Under the pieces are notes generated by a model. That model was given only the letters and a program-made list of their open reading frames with translations. It was not told the origin of the DNA and searched no databases. A stretch of 64,000 nt of DNA from Paramacrobiotus metropolitanus. Its lineage: Eukaryota; Tardigrada; Eutardigrada; Parachela; Macrobiotidae. Below are positions 26,440-37,532 of this stretch, piece after piece. Made by a program: the position numbers and the translations under genes. The stretch lies in contig NW_026570252.1 of NCBI RefSeq assembly GCF_019649055.1, positions 1,116,001 through 1,180,000 on the forward strand, written 5' to 3'. Within the stretch, counting starts at the first letter, position 1, and every line of letters begins with the position of its first letter.

Positions 26440-27789
26440 CCTCAACCCTTAATAAATTTATAAAGAATGCTGTTATTATTTAGGAGTCATCCAGGCACAG
26501 ATAAAATCAGGAAGACGACAGATTTTCCTCGAAGGCAAGGAAATAATCAAATCAGCGAGAAACTGCTGATTAAAGTTCGCTGGTTTTCGTTACTTTTTTC
26601 CGATCAATCAAGATTCCCAACAGGCACGCGTAATCGATTCAAAAATACACGCAGATAACTGTTTTTAGACGACAAATACGAGGTTCAAAAAATTGTCGGA
26701 GAGAAACTAAAACGATCATCGGAAAAAGGAATTAAAATTCACCGCGGGAAATTCAGAAAATGGCAGTGCGAAAAATGCTGCGTGACGGCAACGTTCGGTG
26801 GCGCGGCGCGCCGAGCTTCTTACATGGGGCGTAAACGATTCTCAGCAGTCTTCAGCTCGACACAGCACCGAACGACTATCTGCCTGATCGGGGCGGTGCT
26901 TACAGCTGCATATGGCGTGCTGTGCCGAGCAGCAAATTTAGCGGGGCGAAAGTGTGGCTGCATGGGACTATCATTGCTTCAGCTCGGCACAGCGGCAAAC
27001 GGCCATTGGCTGCTCTGGCTCATCGGGGGCGGGCTTGCAAGCACAGGAGCACACACCGGATATCCGCCTGGCATTCCTTCTGCTTCTGCAGCGTTGTTGA
27101 CGAGAAATGCCTCCGCTATTGATCGACGCATAGCTGGAACGCATAACTATAAGCAGAGAATTCTGAAAACACAAGCCTTTTTTGAAGATTTATAGTAATC
27201 ATCACAGTGCGTTCGTTTTGTTGTGGTTAATCAGCTAATGTGATGATGATGGACGACTGATCCTCGGGATACTGGGATTGCCGTGTCTGGCTGCAGATTG
27301 GACTGATCGATTGTGTTGCGGGTGGTTGACTGTTCTAGAAAAAGGTGTGTGGATCATTCAGGTGTTATGTGACAGCCGACCGTCATCGAACGCGCTCGCT
27401 GTTGCCAAGATGTGAAGCGTGTTGGAACGTGTCGTGATCACGAAACACGCAGTGCTTGCTAATTTCCCGACGTTTCGTTGCTCCTCTTCTGACTAATTCT
27501 GATGATTGATATCAACATTTTTTCCGGATTATTTTGCAGATTTTTAAGCAGAGATTTTTTTATAACTGGAAAGAATTAGAATTCTTTGATCGGATTTGAA
27601 TCAATTGGTCTTCAAAGTCAAGTGAGCAGTGCTTGCTTTTTTCAGCGATTTTCCACTGACATTCCCTTTCCCTCTTGTTTACGTCCTTTTCTCCTATAGA
27701 ATTTTTTTATAAATATTAAATTTTTTTATGACTTGTTATTTTTTTGCAAAGTTTACGAGTGCTTTTTTGTCCGCAGCGAAGCGTGAAAA
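26440..27789. promoter_or_regulatory. Divergent SART1/ANKMY2 promoter region
   Basis: 1.35 kb between the oppositely oriented start codons of SART1 (26439, minus) and ANKMY2 (27790, plus). A GC-rich core at 26780-27130 repeats the string CAGCTCG(G/A)CACAGC and contains a 137-codon plus-strand frame with no recognisable domain, which I do not call as a gene. No TATA box is obvious. Confidence 0.45.
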
Positions 27790-30700
27790 ATGACGATGGA
27801 TACGGAAGAAAAACTGGCGGCTGCCGCAGCGGATCCGCGGGCGGGTGGCGATGGCGACAGGACGGCTGGCAGTCGCCGCGACACCCTGGACAAGGAGAAC
27901 ATGCCCGGTCTGACGGAGAACATTCCCCCCACGCCCGGCACCCCCGCCAAAACGCCGGCGAAACAGCCGTCCGCCCCGGAGGTCAAGGCGCCGCGGCCCA
28001 AGAGCTTCGGGGTGCTGAAGCCGGAGGAGGAGACGCTGCTGAAACTGAGCCAGGAGGGACAGCTGGAGGAGGTGCGCCGGCTGCTCAGTGAGAAGAAGAA
28101 GAAAATCAAGATCGACTGCCTCGATGATGTAAGTGGCGGCACCAAAATTAACTGAAAAATCAGTTAAAAATAAGAGAGAATAAATTAAATTAAATTATAG
28201 ATACTTCGAAACCAGGCTACTCATCGAGGATTAAAGAAATTAAGAAGAATACTTACTGTGATTAAATAAAGTAAATATACTGTACTGTAACGGTGCATAA
28301 AAGCATTAATTATTCATTTGTCGCTCAAAATACGACTAGAAATTAGTTAATAAATTAACTAAAGTTAAAAATAAATAACATATTGGTTATAAAATTCAAG
28401 AACCTAGAAAGACTGACGTTTTCGAAATATCGAAATTACTGGCAAAAATTCTTACAGGTTTTCTAGTTCAGTTTTGTTGGTAATTGTGGCAACCGGCGGA
28501 ATAATTCTTCTATTTGTTTGCAAATTTTTGCAGTAACAGAAATAACTAATTAAGAATATATAGTCATAAAATGGCGTTACCGAGCTGTTTAAAAATTATT
28601 CCAGAAATCCACAGCTACAATTAAATATAAAGTACGAGTAATTTCGACAATAAAAGTACTAGTAATAAAATTGTTCCCGTGCTAAGAAAAAATAACTGAA
28701 ATTATTCGGGCAAAATTCTGGAAGAAGCCGAATAATTTCCTTGATTTTTAGGAAAATTCACAGTGGGTTTTCTAAATTAAATTGTTATTATTGTTATTTG
28801 GAATTTTATTACATGTATAATATTTGAAAATATTATTTGGAAGCAGCGGAAATATTTAATAAAAATTGCAGATACTCTGTAGCTAAGAAAATGTCTGAAT
28901 CTGTGTGGAAATTAATAAAATATTTTGACGATTGTTTTCTAAATTGTTTTGGCATTGAGTAGTCGGGCACGACGCCGCTGGAGCACGCGTGCTACAAAGG
29001 CCACAAGGAGCTGGTGGAGCTGCTGTTGGGGGCCGGGGCGGACGTGAACAACAACATGCAGACGCAGGGCTACACGCCGCTCATGTTCGCCGCGCTGGCC
29101 GGCAAGCAGGACGTGGTGCGCATCCTGCTGCGCCACGGCGCCCGCACCAGCGCCACCAACAACATCGGCCGCACCGCCTCGCAGCTGGCCGGCTTCGTCG
29201 GCCATCACGCCGTCGCCGTCACCATCAGCAACTTCTTCACCGTCGAGGATCTCACCTACTATACCGTTCCTAATGGTAAATCGACGATAATTCTCTATTT
29301 AAACGCAATTTAAATTTGTGTTTAACGCTTTCGGGCTCGTTCAATCAGTTGCCGCTTTGAGGATGTCGGGGCAAGTGCTCGAAAGCCGACGATGTCCGAA
29401 CGGTCGCAACTGAACGGCGCCGCTGGTCGCCGACTTCCGTTGAGACAAGCCGCGCCGAACACCCCTTTATTGAATCTTTGAACACAACAGAGCAACGCTG
29501 GGGGTAATAAACAGAAGATCAGAGAATCAACAACAGGACAAGTGATGACACAGTATATTTCCGGTTGGGCGGGACGGTTTTTTAGCGAAAATTGGGGAAC
29601 TAATAGTTTCCGAATAGTTAAAAACTGGATCGAACACAACTGAGTTCCTTCTAATAATTTGTTCACGTCATTACTGGATGACGTGACTATGTTGCCAGGG
29701 ACAAACAAACTCGCCCGGCGTTAACGGTATTTAACGCCTTAAGCGTTAAATAGCATTAACGCTTTCGGGCTCGTTCAATCAGTTGCCGCTTTGAGGATGT
29801 CGGGGCAAGTGCTCGAAAGCCGACGATGTCCGAACGGTCGCAACTGAACGGCGCCGCTGGTCGCCGACTTCCGTTGAGACAAGCCGCGCCGAACACCCCT
29901 TTATTGAATCTTTGAACACAACAGAGCAACGCTGGTGGTAATAAACAGCAGATCGGAGAAGATCGAAGAATCAACAACAGGACAAGTGATGACATAGTAT
30001 ATTTCCGGGTGGGCGGGCGGTTTTTTAGCGAAAATTGGGAAACTAATAGTTAAAACTGGATCGAACACAACTGAGTTCCTTCTAATAATTTGTTCACGTC
30101 ATTACTGGATGACGTGACTATGTTGCCAGGGACAAACAAACTCGCCCGGCGTTAACGGTATTTAACGCCTTAAGCGTTAAATAGCATTAACGCTTTCGGG
30201 CTCGTTCAATCAGTTGCCGCTTTGAGGATGTCGGGGCAAGTGCTCGAAAGCCGACGATGTCCGAACGGTCGCAACTGAACGGCGCCGCTGGTCGCCGACT
30301 TCCGTTGAGACAAGCCGCGCCGAACACCCCCAAAGCGAAGCCGCGGCCCAACCGGAAACGACAAAACACAACCGAACACGGGAGAGCTGTAATAAGATTT
30401 CATGATAATAAACGAGTATACAGATGAGAATTTGATACAGAAGACTGCTGAATGTATCTATTAACCACATCACTAGTCCAACGCCCCATCTTTTGAACAT
30501 CCGTTAATGTGATGCCGGCGTTAGCAGCAGTTGAAGCTGCACCAATGCGAAACGAATGGGTTGACATTGTGTGACCGAAGCAACTTTGAAGCAGAATGGA
30601 TACACGTTGACGAGTTAGATATTTCCCGTCTGAAAAACAAAAGAATGGAGATGAAGAATCAAAACAGGAATCCCGAAGCGCTCGATAACGAGACACAGCA

Positions 30701-33700
30701 GTAACAGGGCAAGTGATGTCAGTCAGGGAAGGAATTGATATCACAACAGGTGCATGCTGAGATGTTTTGCTTCTTCGCAAAGTGATTTGGAGACAATAAG
30801 AATCACAGAAAATATCAGAACCACGAAGACAGTGGGGAGCTGAACGGGATTGAGTAGTAGCACAATATTCAGATACACGCATAAATCCATAAAACGCCAT
30901 CATCGTGGCAGCTTGCAACATGATGCGATCGAACATGCAATACGGAAGTGACTGTATATAGCGAAACAAATAACGCAGATTTGTCACTGTCAGTCCAGCA
31001 CGCTTAACGCGAGGTGACCCACGGATTCTGGACCATCCAGAAAAAAGTAGCGCCAGGCGGCGTTTATCCGGAACAGGGTCCGGATAGCCGCTTAAAGTGC
31101 TATAGGTTATAATGGCCGAAACATATACTCGCGCAGTGGCTACGGTTAGTTTATCCAAAAAGAGCTGGGCAACAAAATTAAAGATGGTTGCAGAATCCGT
31201 GGGCACAAAAGGAAAACCATTACGGTTACAAAAAGAATTAAATGTGCGCAGTGCAACCCGATACACTTTCTGACTGGCGGATGATAGATGCGCTTGCAAC
31301 AAAGTTTGGATAACTGGACGAAATGGCGTATTGTGAGCATTAAGTACACGAGCGTTTTCTGCAATAAAGCACATCGTTAATAACAGTGAACAACTAGATA
31401 ACATAAGAATGAAAACGATACTTTATCCGGCGATTACGGCACTTGCGAGGAGCGGCAAGAACGTCAAAGAATTCAACCATATTGAACGGAAATTCCTCTC
31501 GAAGCCGATTTGCAGACGGTAGAAGTTCGAAAAACCGCTCGATATTGCCACGGGACAACGCATCTGCTGTAGCATTGCTCTTCCCCGGTAAATAGACAAT
31601 ACGTAGATGAAAATTATATCGCGCTGCCTCAAAATGTAATGCTCTAATTAATGCCATGACCCCGGGATGCTTGGAAGAGAACTTGCTCCAAACTGCCGCT
31701 ACAGCTTGGTTGTCACAGAAGAACGTCAACCGCTTGCTGTGCCAGTGTGTGCCCCATAATCTACACGCATAAAGAATTGGCAGCATCTCCAACCAGGTGA
31801 TATGCGGATGCAGAATCATAAGGTCAGGAGGCCAAGTTAACTGGAACCATCTGTTACCGAAACATCCGCCGCACCCAGTGTGAGACGCATCCGTATACAA
31901 GCTAAAATTGTCTGCGTTTGTCCAGTCTGGCTCGATAAAAGAAGCAGTACCGTTCCACAGTGGCAAAAATTTAATCCACCACTCCAAATCAGCTCGAAAT
32001 TCAGAATTTAAATGAACCGACTGATGTAAGAGGCGGACTGAATTGGCACAATCGATCATCCGTCGTAAGAAAATCCGACCGGCTGGAATGCATTTCGTAG
32101 CAAAACTGAGCTTGCCGATTAGACTGAGAAGGTCACGCTTAGAAGCTGACTGTCTGGTGGAGAACACCGTGAACTCATCGATTAAATCTTGAAGTTTTCC
32201 GGGTGGGAGCGAGATGGTTTGATCAACGGAGTCCAGGACGACACCGAGAAAGGTCAATTTTGTTGAGGGTCCTTCCGTCTTATCAGGCGCTAACGGAATT
32301 CCTAGATCTAAACACAGCAGCGTCATAAGCTCAATAGCTAACTGGCAAAGAATAGAACCGAATGGACCGGCGAAGAAGAAATCATCCATATAGTGCAGAA
32401 CATCCCGAAAATGACACACGTTTCGAATTATCCATTCCAAAAAACATGCCATTCTATCGAAAATGGCGGGCGAAGAGCGGCAACCAAAAGGTAATACCAC
32501 ATCAAAATAAAAACGGTCATCGAAACAATACCCGAGAAGGTGCCAATCTTCCGGCCTGACAGGTATGAGGCGGAAGGCGTGCTTCAAGTCCATTTTGGCC
32601 ATAATGGCGCCGGCACCTAGCTTGATAATAATACGGATTGCGTCATCGACAGAACAGAATCGCATGGTGTACGTTTTCTTGCAAATATAGTCATTTACGG
32701 AGCTACCGAAAGGCCGGGAGAGGTCCATAATCAAGCGTGCTCCTCCAGTTTTCTTCGGTCTGACTCCTAGAGACGAACTGACGAAGAATTTAAAAGGCGG
32801 GGATGCGAACGGCCCCAACGTGTGCTTCAGTTCAATCTCTTTGGCAATGTAACGACGCACTATATCTGGATACTGTCGAGCAGTGAGCGCATTGGCAGTA
32901 GACCGAACTAAACTTGGACCGGTGTAGCCAATAGAAAACCCATTCAGCAAACCTGCAATAAAGTGATACACAGCGCCACGATTCGGGTACTCACGTAGGT
33001 AACGAAGAAATTTGTAGGGCCGAAGAGGAGTGAACGGATTAGTTGGTAGACGAGGTTGAAGATGAGTGGAAAGGTCGGGTATGGGAAGCGTCGAAGCATT
33101 CGTCGCAGATGTGCAGACGACGACCGGGGCACGGGTTGGAGCATCGTCCCGCGTTGTAGTCCCGGCAGACTGCAACGCGGGGTGGACGAAAGGGCTGATT
33201 CACACGTTGTGTAGCGCTCTGGTCACGTGGCTGGGTGATGGGAACGGGAGCGGGACGCTGAGCGGAAGTAGATGCTTCAGACGGGTTACGACGCTGGGGG
33301 CACCAGTTCGCGTAGTGATCAGGGCTACGGCACAGATAGCAGCCATATGGTGGCTTCGCTGAAACCGACGGCGGTGGCGATCGGATATCTTTTTGTAAAG
33401 GAGGACCCGTGGAGTTCAATGGGATAGTGCGCATGACCTCGGCAATAACAGAAGAATCTTCGATGAACCACGCGTTGTCAGAAATGTCACGGTTACTCAT
33501 CTTATCACGAAACCTTCGATCATATTCCAGCCAGATTAACAGAGGACGAGATAGTGATAAACCACGGATAATGTCGATGTATGCAAACAGCGCCAGAGCC
33601 AGACCGGGATGAAAATAAACGCGGTAACGAGCAAAAAGTAAAAAGGCATCCAGCCATGAGTTAAAGGAGTCGATCTTCCGGCGGTTAGACACAGCAGCAG

Positions 33701-36700
33701 TGGGAATTAATTTGCCGTCGTTATCAGGCACATACGAGGGCTGATCGGAAACTGATTCGACTCCTCTGTTAATCGGTAGAAGTTTATGCAAATTGACGAA
33801 GCCATGCCGATCGGACAGTAACTTTAATGTAGGATTATCAAGTGTGGGTAAACACAAGTTAGACGGTGGTTTAAGTGACATACTAGGCTCCGAAACGGAA
33901 AGGTCAATCAGCGGTGGAGTGGTAAGTGAAGGTGGAGAACCAGTGGGGGCGGGCGGTTGGGGTTGCTGGACTGCTAAAGCAGCCAGTTGCGTTTGCAGTT
34001 GAGAAACTGTATGCTGAAGGGCAACTAAATCGATGGAATCTGTTGATTGTTGCTCTGACTTCTTAGCAATCCCCCGTCTGCGTTTTCTGTGTGCAACGGG
34101 CGCGTCCGACCGAGGTTTCGGAGCCATTTTTTAGCGAAAATTGGGAAACTAATAGTTAAAACTGGATCGAACACAACTGAGTTCCTTCTAATAATTTGTT
34201 CACGTCATTACTGGATGACGTGACTATGTTGCCAGGGACAAACAAACTCGCCCGGCGTTAACGGTATTTAACGCCTTAAGCGTTAAATAGCATTTATTTT
34301 GTTGTGTTTTTACTGGACAGATGTTTTTAAATTGTTTTGTCCAAGTTAGTTTTAATCTTTTTTTTATTGCAGATTTTGTAAAATTTATTTTCTGATAATT
34401 AATATGTAGTGTATTTTTGGTGTGGAATTTTTTAAAATTTGTTTTGAATAAATAATTTTATTCTGTTTTTATGTACATTTATCAAGTCATTTTCTGATAA
34501 TTAATATGTACTAATAGGTACCGTGTTTTTAGTTTGCAATTTTTTTAATTTGTTTTTAAGAAATGATTTTTAATGAGGTTTTTAAATTTGCTTGTACTAA
34601 TAATACAAGAATAAATGCATATTAAAAATGTAAACAATATTATTGGAAATTACTTTCTGTATCTAGACTTACTAAAAAATGTAAATTAAAATTTGTTATG
34701 GTTTAATACGGATTTTGGATTATTTGCAGCTGCAGCGATTTTCTACAGTAGTTGTACTCTGCCACTGTACTACGCTATCTTAACACTGAATGCAGATCTT
34801 GTAGGGAATAGTTTGTCATATTAATAAATTTTTCTCTGCTTTTGATGAACGCTTTGTTAATTTATCACTGAATAATTAATTTTAGCTTGTTTTTAATGTA
34901 CATTTTTTAAATAAATATTTTTTAATGGTGAGTTAAAATAAATAAAAATTTGCAGGCCTGGAAAAGGAGCCGAAACTGCCGCCAGCCATTGCGCCCCTGG
35001 TGCACCGTTTCATTATGCAGAATAATCTCCATCCCGTTAAGGTCAGCATTCTTGTGCATTTCCCACGGATTCCTCGTTGAGGATTTTTAATTTTGCTGTT
35101 ATAAATAATACCGAATCTCCAGTTGTGGGAATTTATTTTAATTAGATTTTTTTAGTTTGCTGAATTTATTTAAATTTTTCTTTCGGTGTTGCACGAACTT
35201 TTCAACGTTTCCGCTGATTTGTATTGGTTATTTTGGTAGATTTTGTTCTTTATCCGCGGCAACCCGGTGCTGGAGGAGGAATCGGGCAAGATTCTGCGCA
35301 CCTTCGACACCATCATCGATAAGGAGATGAAATCGCGCGAGATGAACGAAATCATGGCCATGAAAATCCACTATTTATCCTGCATTCTGCGGCATGTTAA
35401 GAAGATGTCGGCCGACGGAAAATCCATCGAAGACATGGTGAAACTGTATGTACCCTTTCTGCGTCTTTTCAATAAATAAACAGCGAAATACTTAATTACT
35501 CGTATGTAATAAATACGAAAAAATTGAAATCGAACTCAAATGCGAAATAACTAAATAATAAATTCGGAAAATTGAATTTAAATTTTAAAAAATGAGAATA
35601 AATTTAAGAATGTCGCTAAAATTAGGTTCGTGCGAGGGCAGCGCCAAAATAATTAAAGACGTGATAAAATAACGTAAAACAATTAAAAAATAATTTTGAA
35701 AAGTGTGGAAAATTAAAGTTAAATTGTAAAAAATTAATAGCAGTTTAAAAATGTAGGTAAAATTGGTTGCGTGGCACGCAAAGCTAAAATGATTTAAGAA
35801 CTGACAAAATTAACGTAAAATAATTGAATACTAATTTGTAAAACAGTTGAAAAATGGAGAAATTGAAGTTAAATTGTGGAGAATCAGAATAAATTTAAAA
35901 TTTTTTTGTAAAAATAGTTGCATGAAGGGCAAAGCCAAAATTAATAAAGAGCCGATAAAAACTGTGAAATAATTTAATAACAATTTCTGGAAAATTGAAA
36001 TTAAATTACAAAACTTTAAATAAATTGCATAAATGTCGGTTAAATTAGGTTCGTGCGGGGCCGGGACGCGGCCGGCTTCCCGGAGTACACAGAGAAATGA
36101 GTGAAAATTAGTAAAATTAAATTAATAAAATGGTGATGATAAAATTTCCAAAAAAAACTGAAAAAATTAAATAAATTAGTTAGTGTTAATAATTTAAGAA
36201 ATTTAAAGGATTGAAATAGAATTTTAAAAAAAATCAAAATAAATTTAAAATATTTTTGAAATTAGGTTCGTGCGAGGCCGGGACGCGGTCGGCTTCCCCG
36301 AATACATGGAGAAATTCCTCCGCGAGTCCATCCGCAGTTTCCCGTTCTACCAGACCCCCCTGCACACCACCATGGTGCACGCCATCGCCAAGGCCAATCT
36401 GGGCGGGGCCGGCGGCAGTTTATCTATCCTGGAGCAGAGCATCAACGGCCAGCACATGGCCGGCCGCGACGGCCCGCCCTGCGAGACCTGCAACGACAAC
36501 GAGGCGCACAAGAAGTGCAGCGGCTGCCACATGGTGGCGTACTGCAACGAGGAATGCCAGAAGCTGCACTGGCCGCTGCATCGCAAAGAGTGCAAGGAAC
36601 TGGCCGAGCAGTTTGTGGTTATGGAGCGCCGACGGCTGGAGGAGGAGGAGCGCAACCGCCAGGAGGAGGCGGCCAAAAAGAGGCGGAGAAGGTGGGGGAT

Positions 36701-37532
36701 GCGGTGAAGGCGGAGGATGTCCAGGTTAGGATCTGGAATTTTTTTATATTTTCACTCAGAATAATTCATCAGAAATCGGATAGTTACTACAAAATTAATC
36801 TAGATTTTTTTAATTTTTTATATCTGCATCTGCTCATCAGAAATCGGATCATTAGTAAAAGATAAATAGAAAATTAATGGAGAATATTGTTTTGATTTTC
36901 TTAGTTCATATATACCCCTCAAAAATCGGATAATTAATAAAAAATAAACATAAACGTAATCGATGGTTATTATGTTTGATTCTGTACCAAAATTTAAAAT
37001 TCATCAGAAGCTGATAGAAAATTCAAAAACGAATACAAAATCAATCGAGAATTATTATTTTGATTTTTTATTCAAAATAAATTCATCAGCACTCGGATAA
37101 TAATTGCACAATAAATACAAAATTAAATGAGAATTATTCGATAATTATTATTCTCATTTTCTGTCCAAATAAATTCATCAAAAGCCGCCTTATTAATAAA
37201 AAATATATAAAAATTAATCGAGAATTATTCTGTTGATTTTCTTATCCAAAATATACCCGTCAAAAATCGGATAAACGGGATAATTATTAAAAATAAATAG
37301 AAACTTAATCATTAATAATCATTATATTGGTTTTTTATACAAAATCATATTCATTAAAAATTTTAATAAGAATAAAATCAATAATTAATTTAAAATTGAA
37401 ATTTAATTGCGGAAAATAATTAATGTCCAGGTGGATGTGGCGGAAGATAACCGCCCTCCGGTGGCGGACGACGCCGACGAGGATGCCGAGCCGGAGACGG
37501 AGGATGATGCGGCGCCGTTGGTGCGGAAATAA
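27790..37532 (+). CDS. ANKMY2: ANKMY2: ankyrin repeats plus MYND zinc finger
   Basis: Exons: 27790-28128, 28963-29275, 34956-35041, 35240-35445, 36266-36724, 37431-37532. Phases agree. Order: an N-terminal extension of about 70 residues rich in Ser/Thr-Pro (NIPPTPGTPAKTP), a leader helix (EEETLLKLSQEGQLEEVRRL), ankyrin repeats (TPLEHACYKGH, GYTPLMFAALAGK, GRTASQLAGFVGHH), the family segment EKEPKLPP and NNLHPVK, then a MYND finger in exon 5 (CETC, KKCSGCH, YCNEECQ, HWPLHRKEC), and an acidic tail. In animals ANKMY2 acts with FKBP38 in ciliary Hedgehog signalling by handling adenylyl cyclases; that role is from the family. After the MYND finger the frame breaks at the A5 run 36675-36679: one extra base restores AEKVGDAVKAEDVQ and then the acidic last exon, giving 501 aa (human 441). 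Intron 2 hosts a retrotransposon. Confidence 0.95.
29322..30186 (-). repeat. Two tandem internally deleted element copies
   Basis: Unit 1 is 29322-29755 and unit 2 is 29756-30186. Each is A-spacer-B with the same ends as the full element. They differ by a few substitutions and a short insertion near 29610. The shared spacer, starting TTTATTGAATC, is absent from the full element. They look like a non-autonomous, solo-repeat-like derivative arranged head to tail. Confidence 0.85.
30400..31404 (-). CDS. Tyrosine recombinase (element ORF3)
   Basis: 334 aa. It carries the tyrosine-recombinase core: first catalytic Arg in FYGFMRVSEYC, the H-x-x-R box in THSFRIGAAS, the MGRW motif, and the nucleophile Tyr in VNRYIQ. 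In Ngaro and DIRS elements this enzyme integrates a circular cDNA in place of a DDE integrase. The ATG at 31404 overlaps the stop of ORF2 by 11 nt, suggesting coupled translation. Confidence 0.92.
   Translation of the reverse strand: MLSSCSLLLTMCFIAENARVLNAHNTPFRPVIQTLLQAHLSSASQKVYRVALRTFNSFCNRNGFPFVPTDSATIFNFVAQLFLDKLTVATARVYVSAIITYSTLSGYPDPVPDKRRLALLFSGWSRIRGSPRVKRAGLTVTNLRYLFRYIQSLPYCMFDRIMLQAATMMAFYGFMRVSEYCATTQSRSAPHCLRGSDIFCDSYCLQITLRRSKTSQHAPVVISIPSLTDITCPVTAVSRYRALRDSCFDSSSPFFCFSDGKYLTRQRVSILLQSCFGHTMSTHSFRIGAASTAANAGITLTDVQKMGRWTSDVVNRYIQQSSVSNSHLYTRLLS
31394..33175 (-). CDS. Reverse transcriptase-RNase H (element ORF2)
   Basis: 593 aa. RT motifs: LIMDLSRPFGSSVNDYI, MKMDLKHAFR-type (AKMDLKHAFRLIPV), the catalytic YMDDFFFAG and a downstream LTFLGV. 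RNase H follows with SLYTDASHTGCGG, WLEMLPILYA and FFCDNQA, and the closing LPGKSNATADALSR typical of DIRS-superfamily elements. No Dam-like methyltransferase domain follows RNase H. The ORF overlaps ORF1 by 137 nt in another frame. Confidence 0.93.
   Translation of the reverse strand: MQSAGTTTRDDAPTRAPVVVCTSATNASTLPIPDLSTHLQPRLPTNPFTPLRPYKFLRYLREYPNRGAVYHFIAGLLNGFSIGYTGPSLVRSTANALTARQYPDIVRRYIAKEIELKHTLGPFASPPFKFFVSSSLGVRPKKTGGARLIMDLSRPFGSSVNDYICKKTYTMRFCSVDDAIRIIIKLGAGAIMAKMDLKHAFRLIPVRPEDWHLLGYCFDDRFYFDVVLPFGCRSSPAIFDRMACFLEWIIRNVCHFRDVLHYMDDFFFAGPFGSILCQLAIELMTLLCLDLGIPLAPDKTEGPSTKLTFLGVVLDSVDQTISLPPGKLQDLIDEFTVFSTRQSASKRDLLSLIGKLSFATKCIPAGRIFLRRMIDCANSVRLLHQSVHLNSEFRADLEWWIKFLPLWNGTASFIEPDWTNADNFSLYTDASHTGCGGCFGNRWFQLTWPPDLMILHPHITWLEMLPILYACRLWGTHWHSKRLTFFCDNQAVAAVWSKFSSKHPGVMALIRALHFEAARYNFHLRIVYLPGKSNATADALSRGNIERFFELLPSANRLREEFPFNMVEFFDVLAAPRKCRNRRIKYRFHSYVI
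33039..34127 (-). CDS. Gag-like protein with zinc knuckle (element ORF1)
   Basis: 362 aa. Basic N-terminus (RKRRRGIAKK), a short coiled coil (residues about 35-60), a Pro-rich stretch, and near residue 260 a CX2CX4HX4C zinc knuckle (CYLCRSPDHYANWC). This is the first ORF on the minus strand. Its ATG abuts repeat block B. The role is RNA packaging by analogy with gag proteins. Confidence 0.85.
   Translation of the reverse strand: MAPKPRSDAPVAHRKRRRGIAKKSEQQSTDSIDLVALQHTVSQLQTQLAALAVQQPQPPAPTGSPPSLTTPPLIDLSVSEPSMSLKPPSNLCLPTLDNPTLKLLSDRHGFVNLHKLLPINRGVESVSDQPSYVPDNDGKLIPTAAVSNRRKIDSFNSWLDAFLLFARYRVYFHPGLALALFAYIDIIRGLSLSRPLLIWLEYDRRFRDKMSNRDISDNAWFIEDSSVIAEVMRTIPLNSTGPPLQKDIRSPPPSVSAKPPYGCYLCRSPDHYANWCPQRRNPSEASTSAQRPAPVPITQPRDQSATQRVNQPFRPPRVAVCRDYNAGRCSNPCPGRRLHICDECFDASHTRPFHSSSTSSTN
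35620..36265 (+). repeat. Tandem intron-exon duplications before ANKMY2 exon 5
   Basis: The end of intron 4 is a degenerate tandem array. Copies of the acceptor plus the start of exon 5 recur near 35629, 35760, 35920 and 36049. The copy at 36045-36100 still reads FVRGRDAAGFPEYTEK followed by TGA, against FVRGRDAVGFPEYMEK in the real exon at 36266. Confidence 0.85.
36725..37430 (+). repeat. ANKMY2 intron 5: degenerate ~100-bp repeats, ends in direct repeat
   Basis: The intron consists largely of 6-7 decayed units sharing ATTCATCA(G/A)AAATCGGATAA, AAAATAAATA and AATTAATCGAGAATTATT. The 10-mer ATGTCCAGGT spans both the donor (36717-36726) and the acceptor (37423-37432). Confidence 0.8.

Larger units (their letters stand above)
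29322..34292 (-). mobile_element. Ngaro/DIRS-like tyrosine-recombinase retrotransposon, with tandem derivatives
   Basis: A minus-strand element in ANKMY2 intron 2 with gag-like, RT-RNase H and tyrosine-recombinase ORFs in that order, all open. Ends are built from two direct-repeat blocks: A (144 bp at 29322-29465, 29756-29899 and 30187-30330) and B (about 166-178 bp at 29578-29755, 30021-30186 and 34127-34292). On the minus strand the order is B-ORFs-A, B-spacer-A, B-spacer-A, i.e. one full element followed by two 431-434 bp copies whose interior is replaced by a 112-121 bp spacer. Split direct repeats and the absence of a methyltransferase domain point to Ngaro rather than DIRS-1 or PAT. Near-identical repeat copies and intact ORFs imply a recent insertion. 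Confidence 0.9.

Noticed and set aside
26782-27195. 137-codon plus-strand frame in the SART1/ANKMY2 promoter region
   Set aside because: Composition-driven open frame in a GC-rich, internally repetitive promoter; no domain, signal or splice support.
29322-30369. Repeated small minus-strand frame (FGAACLNGSRRPAAP) in repeat block A
   Set aside because: Same 144-bp terminal repeat read three times; no start context and no similarity to known proteins.
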